From positions 1 through 23,101 of the forward strand of contig SKRP01000102.1 in assembly GCA_007118445.1 (NCBI GenBank): a stretch of 23,101 nt of DNA. Reading direction: 5' to 3'. How positions within the stretch are numbered: position 1 is the stretch's first letter; each line of letters begins with the position of its first letter. The stretch is from Natronohydrobacter sp. GTDB lineage: Bacteria > Pseudomonadota > Alphaproteobacteria > Rhodobacterales > Rhodobacteraceae. The notes under the pieces were generated by a model. It did not search any database. It was not told the origin of the DNA and saw nothing but the letters and a program-made list of their open reading frames with translations. A program made the position numbers and the translations under genes. Of this stretch, positions 6,897 to 14,341 are shown piece by piece.

Positions 6897-7886
6897 TTAT
6901 GCGTAAATATCCGTCCAGAGTTCCTCGAGCGCAGGCTCGGGGCTCTCTTTCGAGAAATCGGCGGCCTCGTTCACGACAGCCTTGATTTCCTTGTCGATGT
7001 TTTTCAGATCATCCTCGGACGCATGTTTGCCCTGCAGCAACAACTCGCGCACATGCTCGATGGCGTCGCGCTCTGAACGCATCTTCTGCACTTCATCACG
7101 GGTGCGGTATTTCGCCGGGTCCGACATGGAATGGCCGCGGTAACGATAGGTCATGACTTCAAGGATATACGGACCCTTGCCCGCGCGGCAGTGGGCCACG
7201 GCCTTTTCACCAGCCGCCTTGACCGCGAGCACATCCATGCCGTCCACTTCCTCGCCCTTGATCCCGTAAGCCGCGCCGCGTTCCCAGAGCGATGGCGAGC
7301 GGGTCGCGCGCTGCACGCTTGTCCCCATGGCGTATTTGTTGTTCTCGATAACGAAAACCACAGGCAGATCCCAGAGCATCGCCATGTTATAGGTCTCATA
7401 GACCTGGCCCTGATTGGCGGCACCATCGCCGAAATAGGTGAAGGTGACGTTGTCATTGCCCTTGTATTTGTCGCTGAACGCCAGACCCGCGCCCAGCGGC
7501 ACCTGCGCGCCGACAATGCCATGGCCGCCATAAAAATGCTTCTCTTTCGAGAACATATGCATCGAGCCGCCCTTGCCCTTGGAATAGCCACCCTCGCGCC
7601 CGGTCAGCTCGGCCATGACGCCCTTCGGGTCCATGCCGCAGGCCAGCATATGGCCATGGTCGCGGTAAGAGGTGATGCGCTTGTCGCCGTCCTTGGCAGC
7701 AGCTTCAAGCCCCACGACAACAGCTTCCTGACCGATATAAAGATGGCAGAACCCGCCGATCAGACCCATGCCATAAAGCTGGCCTGCTTTTTCCTCGAAT
7801 CGACGGATCAGCAGCATGTCGCGGTAATAGCCAAGCAATTCCTCGGCTGAAACGTTTGATTTCGCTGCGGGTTTTTTCACGGCCAT
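6897..7886 (-). CDS. pdhA: Pyruvate dehydrogenase E1 alpha subunit
   Basis: Alpha subunit of E1, which with pdhB binds thiamine diphosphate and decarboxylates pyruvate. The 329-residue product has the cofactor motif starting GDGAANQG and ending in ENNKYAMGT, the SYRDHGHMLACG substrate-site segment, GKGGSMHMF, and the loop YRYRGHSMSDPAKYR, which in mitochondrial E1 carries regulatory phosphoserines. The frame is open upstream to 7997, but GGGGAGGAGG about 8 bases before the ATG at 7886 and the family's usual lysine-rich start (MAVKKPAAKS) fix the start. It is the first gene of the pdh operon; a universal stress protein gene ends 113 bases upstream on the same strand. Confidence 0.96.
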   Translation of the reverse strand: MAVKKPAAKSNVSAEELLGYYRDMLLIRRFEEKAGQLYGMGLIGGFCHLYIGQEAVVVGLEAAAKDGDKRITSYRDHGHMLACGMDPKGVMAELTGREGGYSKGKGGSMHMFSKEKHFYGGHGIVGAQVPLGAGLAFSDKYKGNDNVTFTYFGDGAANQGQVYETYNMAMLWDLPVVFVIENNKYAMGTSVQRATRSPSLWERGAAYGIKGEEVDGMDVLAVKAAGEKAVAHCRAGKGPYILEVMTYRYRGHSMSDPAKYRTRDEVQKMRSERDAIEHVRELLLQGKHASEDDLKNIDKEIKAVVNEAADFSKESPEPALEELWTDIYA

Positions 7887-7922
7887 GAGTGGCGCCTCCT
7901 CCCCTGAAAACGATAGTTCAAC

Positions 7923-7931
7923 ATTAAACCA
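7923..7931 (-). promoter_or_regulatory. Possible extended -10 element for the pdhABC operon
   Basis: In the 113-base gap before pdhA the minus strand reads TGGTTTAAT, an extended -10 (TG-N-TTTAAT). No good -35 is visible at 17 bases. It would give a leader of about 30 bases. Weak call. Confidence 0.3.
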
Positions 7932-7999
7932 TCTCTTAACGCAAAAGCCGGCAGGTTGCGAGAGTTTTTCCGCAATCCTGTCATGCGCGCCCTGCAACC

Positions 8000-8839
8000 C
8001 TATGCGGGCTTGGCGATCAGCATATCCGTGGGCGGCGCGCGCATCAGATCGCGGGTGTAATTGCCCAGTTTCGTGCGGCTGCGACCGGAATGGCTGCCGA
8101 TGACGACCAGATCGGGTTTCAGTTCTTCGATGCGAAAGCCCAGCACCTCATGCACACCGCCGGGGATGATCTCGGGCGTGATCAGTCGGGCGGGCAGGGT
8201 TTCGAAATCAAGGAAGGCCTTGCGCAGCAATTCGGCCTCGGTCATCTCGGGGCTGGTCATCAGATCGGCATTGGGCAGTTTCTTGCTGAACGGCAATTGC
8301 AGCGCATGTATGGCGTGCAGCTCGGCCTCGGGGGCGATCCGGTCCGCCACACGCAGCGCCCGCGCCGAGGCCGGGCCGAAGGTGATTGCGCCCAGCACCT
8401 TGCGATAAGGCGCGGCGGAGCGGTTCTGCGCGATCAGCACCGGGCAGGTGACCGACTGGGCGATGCGTTCCAGATTGGTCAGGCGCAGGGTTTCGAGCAC
8501 GCGGCGCGGCAGATGCAGGCCCAGCACGATCAGATCGGCCTGATGCTCTGTCGCCAGCCTCTGGACCAGATCGGCGGGTGCTTCGGTCGCGATATGCGCC
8601 TCGATCACGATATCGGGGAATTCCGCGCGCAGCTTCGCAATTTCGGCCTCGGCCTTTGGCAGTGGGGTCTTGGTGACGGCCAGCCGGAAGCGCTTGACCG
8701 CCTGCACGCGCGGCTCAATGGCATGGGCGATGATCAGCCGCGCCCCATGCGCCTGCGCCAGCCTTGCGGCGCGTGGCAGCACGGCCGCAGAACGGCGGCT
8801 CAGATCAGTTGCAGCAAGGATCGTGTGCAGCGAATACAA
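8000..8839 (-). CDS. Tandem-domain universal stress protein (UspA fold)
   Basis: A 279-residue cytoplasmic protein with two UspA domains in a row (about 1-140 and 145-279). The first starts with the usual HTILAATDLS strand and contains ADLIVLGLHLP and a closing CPVLIA strand. The second ends PDLVVIGSHSGRSRTKLGN...DMLIAKPA, which resembles the G-x2-G-x9-G(S/T) nucleotide-binding loop of ATP-binding Usp proteins, while the first domain's equivalent loop is degenerate. Exact ligand and partner are unknown. Translation starts at a TTG preceded by GGAAAG at good spacing. It lies 63 bases downstream of the Hint-domain gene and upstream of pdhA on the same strand, so it may share a transcript with either. 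Confidence 0.85.
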   Translation of the reverse strand: MYSLHTILAATDLSRRSAAVLPRAARLAQAHGARLIIAHAIEPRVQAVKRFRLAVTKTPLPKAEAEIAKLRAEFPDIVIEAHIATEAPADLVQRLATEHQADLIVLGLHLPRRVLETLRLTNLERIAQSVTCPVLIAQNRSAAPYRKVLGAITFGPASARALRVADRIAPEAELHAIHALQLPFSKKLPNADLMTSPEMTEAELLRKAFLDFETLPARLITPEIIPGGVHEVLGFRIEELKPDLVVIGSHSGRSRTKLGNYTRDLMRAPPTDMLIAKPA

Positions 8840-8902
8840 GGCCAGACTTTCCGAAAAGACAGCAGGGCAGCATCAGAGCCATAGCAGATCATGACCACGG
8901 CG

Positions 8903-9913
8903 TCACTTTTGTTTGTCGCGCAGGATTGCGGCGCGATGATCCTCGGTCAGCCGCTCTTGCGGGATGTCCTGTGCGAAATGGGCGTGCTGGTTGAGATGCG
9001 GGAAACGCTCTGCCAGATCCTCGGCCAGCGTCGCGGGAAGCCGGTCCATCGTGGCGCGCGATACCAACATGCTCTCGACGGGAATGCCCTCAACATAGAT
9101 GATCTGATGCTGGTCAAAGACCAGACTGTAATAATCGACATAGCCGGTATCGCGCTGCAGCACGCGCCGCCCGTCCACCAGATACTGCGCCTGCACCAGA
9201 ACTTCGGCCTGCGTGCCCAGCCGTTCCTCGCCGCGCTGATACAGGAAGATGCGCTGCAGTGGCCCCACGCTCAGCGCGCCCAGATTGCCCAGACTGCCCG
9301 CCGGGAATGTCACCGGTGCGAAACTGCCATGGGCGCGCGCTGTGACCCGCCCGATCCAGCGCAGCGGTTGCGGCCCGTGATCGCGGGTGCGGATGGTCTG
9401 ACCGATGCGCAGCGCCTCGACCGGGCAGAGCCTGCCATCGCCCAGCGTGACCCGCGCGCCAGAGGCAAAACAGCCCCGCACCAGTTCGGACATGCGCAGA
9501 TCCGTGACCTCGGGATTGACCGAAATCAGCGTATATCCCGGCCCGCGCCGGATCGGGTTGAGCGGCAGCAGCAGCCATGCTGTCCCGGCCTGCAGCAAGA
9601 GTGCGGCGACCAGTTCGCTGTCGGGGGACATGAATTTCAGCTCGCCCCGGATCGCGACGCGGGCCCCGGCCAGAAGAAACGCATCCGGCGCGCCATCGAC
9701 CGCTTTCAGCCGGATATGGTCGCCCATTGTCAGGGTCAGGCGCAGCGGCGCGCTGTCCGGCAGCAGTGTATAGCTGTCGCCGAGGCAGAGTTCGGCCAGC
9801 GCGCCCAGCCGCTCGCCCTCATTGATGCCCCAGCTCACGCGCAGGGCATCTGCCTCGAACACCTCGCATTCATAATCATAGGCCAAGCGCCATTCCCCGC
9901 AATTCTCAGGCAA
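8903..9913 (-). CDS. Hint-domain protein with N-terminal beta-rich domain
   Basis: A 336-residue protein of a type common in Rhodobacteraceae. Residues about 10-135 form a beta-rich domain of unknown role. A Hint module (Hedgehog/intein fold, Hint_2 type) follows at about 147-285, opening with CFASGARVTLGDG (Cys148) and continuing PVEALRIGQTIRTRD, PLRWIGR, LVDGRRVL and a DQHQIIYVEGIPVESM close. No intein splicing junction or DOD endonuclease block is visible, so it is a free-standing Hint protein. In most relatives I recall an SPxHR motif; here the equivalent reads GPLQR, so the block-B histidine seems replaced. The start is a TTG only about 10 bases from a likely transcription start. A second TTG at 9886 has a better upstream GGGG and may be the real start. 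Confidence 0.85.
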   Translation of the reverse strand: MPENCGEWRLAYDYECEVFEADALRVSWGINEGERLGALAELCLGDSYTLLPDSAPLRLTLTMGDHIRLKAVDGAPDAFLLAGARVAIRGELKFMSPDSELVAALLLQAGTAWLLLPLNPIRRGPGYTLISVNPEVTDLRMSELVRGCFASGARVTLGDGRLCPVEALRIGQTIRTRDHGPQPLRWIGRVTARAHGSFAPVTFPAGSLGNLGALSVGPLQRIFLYQRGEERLGTQAEVLVQAQYLVDGRRVLQRDTGYVDYYSLVFDQHQIIYVEGIPVESMLVSRATMDRLPATLAEDLAERFPHLNQHAHFAQDIPQERLTEDHRAAILRDKQK

Positions 9914-9928
9914 GCCGAAGCCATGCGG

Positions 9929-9956
9929 ACTATAGCGGGGTTTTCACGGCTGTCAT
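9929..9956 (-). promoter_or_regulatory. Promoter candidate for the Hint-domain gene
   Basis: Minus-strand ATGACA (9956-9951) and TATAGT (9934-9929) are separated by 16 bases; both boxes are 5/6 matches to consensus. Transcription would start near 9922, very close to the TTG at 9913, which favours the downstream TTG at 9886 or a nearly leaderless message. Confidence 0.5.
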
Positions 9957-9997
9957 CTGCCCGGTGCAGACAATCTGTCATATCTCGGTCAGGTTTT

Positions 9998-10390
9998 TCA
10001 GTTGACCCGGGTCCAGGCCTGTTCGCGGCAGATGAAGGCGACACAGCCCGACACGCCCAGCGTATTGCCGCGCAGGTTCATCCGGGCGTTATAGGTATTG
10101 TCGCGGTCGGGGGCATAGATCCGGCCATTGCTATAGGCCCCGTCGCCCTGCGGTTCCATGTCCCAGACAATCGCGCGCCCGATATTGGGGCTTTCGATCT
10201 GCTGGCCTGCGCTGTTGAAGGCCGTGACCAGCCCGCCGCAGATCTTGCCATTGGGGCAGGTCTGGATGCGGACATGACCATAATTGCCATTATCGTCAGG
10301 TTTGGTTTTCCACAGCCCATGTGCCGGATCGGCAAGGGCGGGCAGGGCGAAAAAGGACAGCGCGACGGCTGCGGATATCAGGTGACACAT
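9998..10390 (-). CDS. Secreted DUF2147 protein
   Basis: A 130-residue exported protein of the DUF2147 family; its biochemical function is not known to me. The N-terminus MCHLISAAVALSFFALPALA is a signal peptide with a likely cleavage after ALA at residue 20. The mature part starts DPAHGLWKTKPDDNGNYGHV, matching the family's opening 'G.W.t.d....g..VrI'. It has four cysteines (about 45, 51, 116, 121) that could form two disulfides in the periplasm, and a central YNARMNLRGNTLGVSGC stretch like the family's 'm.l.gn.L.v.Gcv'. GGGAGGAG before the ATG at 10390 sets the start; the frame stays open to 10495 without signal sequence. It lies between the BCCT terminator and the Hint gene on the same strand. 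Confidence 0.85.
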   Translation of the reverse strand: MCHLISAAVALSFFALPALADPAHGLWKTKPDDNGNYGHVRIQTCPNGKICGGLVTAFNSAGQQIESPNIGRAIVWDMEPQGDGAYSNGRIYAPDRDNTYNARMNLRGNTLGVSGCVAFICREQAWTRVN

Positions 10391-10452
10391 GAGTGAACTC
10401 CTCCCAGAGAAGTTCACCTTCCGCCCGCGCGCCCCGCCGATCAAGCGCGACC

Positions 10453-10478
10453 TTGCGTCACTCTGGCCGGTGACGCAA
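10453..10478. repeat. 9-bp perfect inverted repeat upstream of the DUF2147 gene
   Basis: TTGCGTCAC (10453-10461) and GTGACGCAA (10470-10478) flank an 8-base centre. It lies between the terminator of the BCCT gene and the DUF2147 start, about 65-90 bases upstream of that start. The size and spacing fit an operator for a dimeric regulator; a second hairpin of the terminator region is the alternative. Confidence 0.5.
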
Positions 10479-10481
10479 CGC

Positions 10482-10505
10482 AAAGGCGCCCGCATCGCGG
10501 GCGCC
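10482..10505 (-). terminator. Intrinsic terminator of the BCCT transporter gene
   Basis: Perfect 9-bp GC-rich stem GGCGCCCGC / GCGGGCGCC with a 3-base loop, followed on the minus strand by TTT. It lies about 20 bases after the BCCT stop codon. The uridine tract is short, but position and stem strength support it. Confidence 0.72.
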
Positions 10506-10526
10506 TCTGGTCGTGATTTCTCAGCG

Positions 10527-12206
10527 TCAGCGGGGTTCGTTCATCAACCCCTTGACCAGCGCGAAACAGGCCAGCAGCAGCACCACCGCGAAGGGCAGGC
10601 CAGTCGAGACCGATGCCGCCTGCAGCGCCACAAGCCCACCGCCCAGAAGCAGCGCTGCGGCGACCAGACCTTCGAAGATCACCCAGAACACACGCTGGCT
10701 GACCGGCGCATTGATCTTGCCGCCTGCCGTGATCGTGTCGATCACCAGCGAACCGGAATCCGACGAGGTGACGAAGAACACGATCACCAGAATGATCCCG
10801 ATGACCGAGGTGATGGCCGCGAAGGGCAGTTCCGACAGCATCCCGAAGAGCGACAGTTCCGGCACATAGGCGTCGATCACGAAACCATAGACCGCGCTTT
10901 CGGTGACCGAGTTGATCAGCTGGTCAATCGCGGTGCCACCAAAGGCCGTCATCCAGATCGCCGAGACGATGGTCGGGATCAGCAGAACGCAGGTGATGAA
11001 CTCGCGCACAGTGCGGCCCCGGCTGACGCGGGCGATGAACATGCCCACGAAAGGCGACCAGCTGATCCACCAGGCCCAGTAGAAGGCGGTCCAGCCCTGA
11101 CGATAGCCGTCATCATCGCGCCCGATCGGGTTCGACAGCGCCAGGATCTCGGTCGCATAGGCCCCCAGATTGCCGAAGAACTGCGACACCAGCGTAAAGG
11201 TCGGCCCGACCAGGATGACAAAGACCATCAGCAGGATCGCCAGCACCATATTGACCTCGGACAGCACCTTGACCCCGCCATCAAGCCCGCGCAGCACTGA
11301 TACCAGCGCCAGCGCCGTGATGATCGCGATCAGGATGACCGGGAATGTGGCCGTTGCGCCCAGATCCTCCATGCCAAAGACAAAGCCGATCCCGGCGGTT
11401 GCCTGCTGCGCGCCAAAGCCCAGCGAGGTTGCCAGCCCGAACAGCGTGGCAAACACCGCCAGAATGTCGATCACATGGCCGCGCCAGCCCCAGATCTTCT
11501 CGCCGAAGATCGGGTAGAAGATCGAGCGCACCGTCAGCGGCAGGCCCTTGTTATAGGCAAAGAGCGCGAGCGACAGGGCAACCACAGCATACATGGCCCA
11601 GGGGTGCAGGCCCCAGTGATAGATCGTGCCGGCCATGGCGGTGCGCCGTGCGGCCTCGACTGTGGCTGGATCGACCAGCGCGCCATCGACGATGCCGATA
11701 TCGCGGCTCAGTGGCTGATCGCCCCAGGGGGTTGCGAAGTAATAGGCCGGTTCCAGCACGCCGAAGAACATCAGGCCGATGCCCATCCCGGCAGCAAACA
11801 GCATCGCGAACCAGCCGCCATAGCTGTAATCGGGCGTCGCATCCGCGCCCCCGAGGCGCACCTTGCCCAGCGGCGAGACCAGGATGCCGAGGCAGACCAG
11901 CACGAAGATATTGCCTGCCATGATCAGGAACCAGTCGAAGGTCGAGGTCAGATAGCCGCGCATCGCGCCCAGTGCCGGGCCGACCGCGTCCTGAAAGGCC
12001 AGCGTGATGATGACGAAAGCCACCACCACCAGCCCCGAGACGACAAAGACCGGGTTATGGATATCAAGGCCGAAAGGGCCGATTTTCGGGGTGATATTGT
12101 CCTGACCGATCTCGTAATCGGTTTCGATGATTTCGGACGCGCCTTCGGGTTCGGGAAGCGCTTCTTCCGCTGGTGTCGTGGCGTCATCATCGTCAGTTTG
12201 TGACAT
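10527..12206 (-). CDS. BCCT-family betaine/choline/carnitine transporter
   Basis: A 559-residue secondary transporter of the inner membrane with a 45-residue acidic N-terminal tail and about 12 hydrophobic segments. The family signature WTAFYWAWWISWSPFVGMFI begins at about 372. The substrate box seen in BetP is retained: YHWGLHPWAMY on TM4 (W198, W203, Y206) and the tryptophan cluster on TM8. The TM3 glycine motif is GMGIG (140-144), the form in sodium-coupled glycine betaine carriers; proton-coupled choline carriers usually have Asp at the last position. I therefore infer sodium-driven uptake of glycine betaine or a similar osmolyte, though substrate is not proven. GGGAG precedes the ATG. 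It follows a small usp gene by 69 bases, probably in one operon, and ends at a strong hairpin. Confidence 0.92.
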   Translation of the reverse strand: MSQTDDDDATTPAEEALPEPEGASEIIETDYEIGQDNITPKIGPFGLDIHNPVFVVSGLVVVAFVIITLAFQDAVGPALGAMRGYLTSTFDWFLIMAGNIFVLVCLGILVSPLGKVRLGGADATPDYSYGGWFAMLFAAGMGIGLMFFGVLEPAYYFATPWGDQPLSRDIGIVDGALVDPATVEAARRTAMAGTIYHWGLHPWAMYAVVALSLALFAYNKGLPLTVRSIFYPIFGEKIWGWRGHVIDILAVFATLFGLATSLGFGAQQATAGIGFVFGMEDLGATATFPVILIAIITALALVSVLRGLDGGVKVLSEVNMVLAILLMVFVILVGPTFTLVSQFFGNLGAYATEILALSNPIGRDDDGYRQGWTAFYWAWWISWSPFVGMFIARVSRGRTVREFITCVLLIPTIVSAIWMTAFGGTAIDQLINSVTESAVYGFVIDAYVPELSLFGMLSELPFAAITSVIGIILVIVFFVTSSDSGSLVIDTITAGGKINAPVSQRVFWVIFEGLVAAALLLGGGLVALQAASVSTGLPFAVVLLLACFALVKGLMNEPR

Positions 12207-12224
12207 TCGTTGCTCCCGTTGTTG

Positions 12225-12247
12225 GACCCGCGTGGCAGTTGCGGGTC
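12225..12247 (-). other. Intercistronic hairpin between usp and the BCCT gene
   Basis: GACCCGC (12225-12231) and GCGGGTC (12241-12247) form a 7-bp stem with a 9-base loop in the 69-base gap. There is no uridine tract after it on the minus strand, so it is more likely an RNA processing or stability element that sets unequal levels of the two genes. Confidence 0.4.
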
Positions 12248-12275
12248 AATTTTCTGGTGTCATTGGCTTGCGCGC

Positions 12276-12689
12276 TCAGCGCACAAGAAAGACCGATGCC
12301 TCGCTATGCGCGGCGATCGTGTCGCCATGCCCGGCCCAGATATAGTCCAGCGCATTCGGCGCATGGGTCTGCATGATGACCAGATCGCCCCCGGCCTCGC
12401 GGATCGCCGCAAGCAGGGTCTTGTCTGTGTCAATGCTCGGGTCATGGCTGGTCAGCGCCATGGCGCTGGTGGTCAGCCCATGCGCCTGGCCCTGTTCGGC
12501 GGCCAGCGCTTCGAGCTTGGCCTGAAACTCCTGCGGTGTGCGCGCGACAGCCGATGGCGCGGTTCCCGTGACCGCGATGAAGCAGATTTCGGCCTTGTAA
12601 TGCCGGGCCAGATCAATCGCGGTCTGCAGCGCCCGGCCGAGTTGGTCGATATGTGTCAGATCGACAGGAAAAATCACTTTCCGATACAT
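12276..12689 (-). CDS. Small universal stress protein (UspA fold)
   Basis: A 137-residue single-domain Usp protein, starting MYRKVIFPVDLTHIDQLGRA, with the family's GGDLVIMQTHAP strand and a closing SVFLVR. The usual ATP loop G-x2-G-x9-G(S/T) is not intact (NALDYIWAGHGDTIAAHSE), so it may not bind ATP. AGGAGG 4 bases before the ATG is a strong ribosome site. It sits directly upstream of the BCCT transporter on the same strand. A precedent for Usp proteins encoded with osmolyte carriers is TeaD, encoded with the ectoine TRAP transporter TeaABC and acting on transport; a similar role here is an inference. Confidence 0.86.
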   Translation of the reverse strand: MYRKVIFPVDLTHIDQLGRALQTAIDLARHYKAEICFIAVTGTAPSAVARTPQEFQAKLEALAAEQGQAHGLTTSAMALTSHDPSIDTDKTLLAAIREAGGDLVIMQTHAPNALDYIWAGHGDTIAAHSEASVFLVR

Positions 12690-12775
12690 CGTCCCTCCTG
12701 ATTCTCGTGTTTTATTGGCGTGGCGATGCGCGACGCTAACATGGTGAACAGGTGCATTGTTACCCTTTGCGCCGA

Positions 12776-12807
12776 GAAATGTTCATTTCGCGACATGAAT
12801 TTGTCGC
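12776..12807. promoter_or_regulatory. Two abutting inverted repeats in the usp/SDR divergent region
   Basis: GAAATG-TT-CATTTC (12776-12789) is followed without a gap by GCGACA-N6-TGTCGC (12790-12807). Both are perfect 6-bp-arm palindromes. They lie upstream of the likely SDR promoter and about 90 bases upstream of usp. Such paired dyads are typical operators; the regulator is unknown. Confidence 0.5.
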
Positions 12808-12817
12808 TCAGGTGCGT

Positions 12818-12846
12818 TTGTCGGGGCGCGCCGCGCGTGCTATCTG
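12818..12846 (+). promoter_or_regulatory. Promoter candidate for the SDR gene
   Basis: TTGTCG (12818-12823) and TATCTG (12841-12846) are exactly 17 bases apart, which places the start about 23 bases before the ATG at 12876. The palindromes at 12776-12807 lie just upstream, as for an activator site or an upstream operator. Confidence 0.5.
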
Positions 12847-12875
12847 AAGACAGGCGAATGGATCAAGGGGGAGTT

Positions 12876-13655
12876 ATGGATCTGGGTTTGTCAGGGAAGC
12901 GCGCATTGGTCTGCGCGTCGTCAAAGGGGCTGGGGCGTGGCTGCGCCGAGGCGCTGGCTGCGGAAGGCGTCGCTCTTGTGCTGAACGCGCGCGGGGCTGC
13001 GGCGCTGGAGGCCACGGCCGCTGAAATCCGCGCGGCACATGGCGTGCATGTGACCACTGTTGCTGCGGATATCACGACCGAAGAGGGGCGCGCAGCCGTG
13101 CTGGCGGCGGCAGGCGATGTCGATATTCTGGTCACCAATGCAGGCGGGCCGCCTCCGGGGATGTGGAGCGACTGGTCGCGCGCGGATTTCATTGCTGCAC
13201 TCGATGCCAACATGCTGACTCCGATTGCGCTGATGCAGGCCGTGCTGCCGGGCATGATCGCGCGCGGCTGGGGGCGGGTGGTGAATATCACCTCCGGTTC
13301 GGTCAAGGCACCGATCGCGGTGCTGGGCCTGTCCAATTCCGCGCGCGCCGGGCTGACCGGATTTGTGGCGGGCACTGCGCGGCAGGTGGCGGGCAAGGGG
13401 GTGATCATCAACAATCTTCTGCCCGGTATTCATGACACGGATCGCGCGATTGCCCTTGATACCGGGGTCGCCCAGGCCGAGGGCATTTCGCTGAGCGAGG
13501 CCCGTGCCAAGCGTGAAGCGACCATTCCTGCGGCGCGTTACGGGACGGCTGCCGAGTTCGGGGCCGCCTGCGCCTTTCTGTGCTCGCAGCATGCCGGTTT
13601 CATGGTCGGGCAGAACCTGCTTCTGGATGGCGGCGCGATCAACGCGACATTGTGA
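12876..13655 (+). CDS. SDR-fold protein lacking the Tyr-Lys catalytic pair
   Basis: A 259-residue short-chain dehydrogenase/reductase-like protein, close to FabG-like (3-oxoacyl-ACP reductase-like) sequences. The Rossmann part is clear: ALVCASSKGLGRG at 10-22 for the dinucleotide loop, VAADI at 62-66, and VTNAGG at 86-91. VVNITSGSVKAPI provides the active-site serine region. Where the YxxxK motif belongs, the sequence reads GLSNSARAG, so Tyr is Ser153 and Lys is Arg157. A known SDR-like subgroup (CDD BKR_like_SDR_like) has this imperfect tetrad. The C-terminal GQNLLLDGG is standard. It may bind a nucleotide without normal reduction chemistry. AAGGGGGAG precedes the ATG. The frame is open upstream to 12720 but without family sequence. 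Confidence 0.85.
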   Translation: MDLGLSGKRALVCASSKGLGRGCAEALAAEGVALVLNARGAAALEATAAEIRAAHGVHVTTVAADITTEEGRAAVLAAAGDVDILVTNAGGPPPGMWSDWSRADFIAALDANMLTPIALMQAVLPGMIARGWGRVVNITSGSVKAPIAVLGLSNSARAGLTGFVAGTARQVAGKGVIINNLLPGIHDTDRAIALDTGVAQAEGISLSEARAKREATIPAARYGTAAEFGAACAFLCSQHAGFMVGQNLLLDGGAINATL

Positions 13656-13710
13656 GGGGCGCGCGGTCCTAAATGCCGCTACGTCAACTGTCCTTGATCT
13701 GGAACAAGGC

Positions 13711-13730
13711 GCGCGCCCGGCAGGGCGCGC
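13711..13730 (+). terminator. GC-rich hairpin after the SDR gene
   Basis: Perfect 8-bp stem GCGCGCCC / GGGCGCGC with a GGCA loop, 55 bases after the SDR stop and 42 bases before the flavodoxin-like gene. There is no T run, so termination efficiency is doubtful; it may only weaken read-through. Confidence 0.45.
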
Positions 13731-13772
13731 ATTCTGGCGACCAGGTCAGGACAATGAGGCAACAGGCAGGCC

Positions 13773-14297
13773 ATGCAACTTCTCATCATCTTCGAAACCG
13801 TCGAGGGGCAGACCGGCCGGATCGTCCGGGCCGTTGCGGATCAGGCGCGGCAGCTGGGCCATGATGTGACGCTGCATGACCTGTCCGATAAATCCGCCGC
13901 CTTGCCGATCGACAGTGCCGACCGCATCATTCTGGCCGCGCCGGTGCATGAACGCCGCCATCCGCCGAATTTCGAGGCGATGCTGTCAGCCCGCGGCAAA
14001 GAAATCGCAGCGCGTCCCGGTCTGCTTCTGTCGGTCAGCCTGAAAGCCGCCTTTCCCGAGGGTCGGGAAGAAGCGCAGGATTATCTGACCGAAATGAAGA
14101 TGCGCACCGGGTTCAAGCCTGCGCAGGAAGCGCTGGTCGCAGGGGCGGTGCGCATGAACAGCTATGACTATTTCCAGAGCCAGATCGTGCGTCATGTGGC
14201 GCTGGCAGGCCATGATGTCGAATTGCAGGACGGGGTGAAGGAATTCACCGACTGGGACGCGCTGCGCGAGACAGTTGCCGGTTTTCTTGACGCCTGA
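13773..14297 (+). CDS. Flavodoxin-domain protein, HemG-like
   Basis: A 174-residue cytoplasmic flavodoxin-fold protein. The FMN phosphate loop is visible as FETVEGQTGRIV (residues 7-18), comparable to the SRDGQTRKI loop of HemG, the quinone-linked protoporphyrinogen IX oxidase of heme synthesis. ADRIILAAPVHERRHPPNFEAML (about 49-71) corresponds to the HemG segment around its substrate loop, and DYLTEMKMRTGFKP follows as in that family. Whether it oxidises protoporphyrinogen or serves as another flavin electron carrier cannot be told from sequence. It is preceded by AGGCAGG. It converges with the iron-sulfur protein gene, whose stop lies 44 bases away; no clear terminator is seen between them. 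Confidence 0.72.
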   Translation: MQLLIIFETVEGQTGRIVRAVADQARQLGHDVTLHDLSDKSAALPIDSADRIILAAPVHERRHPPNFEAMLSARGKEIAARPGLLLSVSLKAAFPEGREEAQDYLTEMKMRTGFKPAQEALVAGAVRMNSYDYFQSQIVRHVALAGHDVELQDGVKEFTDWDALRETVAGFLDA

Positions 14298-14341
14298 GCT
14301 GCTACCGGATCACAAGGCCCCAGGCTTGCGCGGCCCCCGGC

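Noticed and set aside
4140..7076. A 978-codon open frame on the plus strand
   Set aside because: It is antisense to pdhC and pdhB, is rich in His/Arg/Gly as expected for a mirrored GC-rich frame, and shows no family motif. The minus-strand genes explain the whole stretch.
14298..14341. A bidirectional terminator between the flavodoxin-like and iron-sulfur genes
   Set aside because: Only 4-bp interrupted stems could be drawn in the 44-base gap, with no T runs on either strand.
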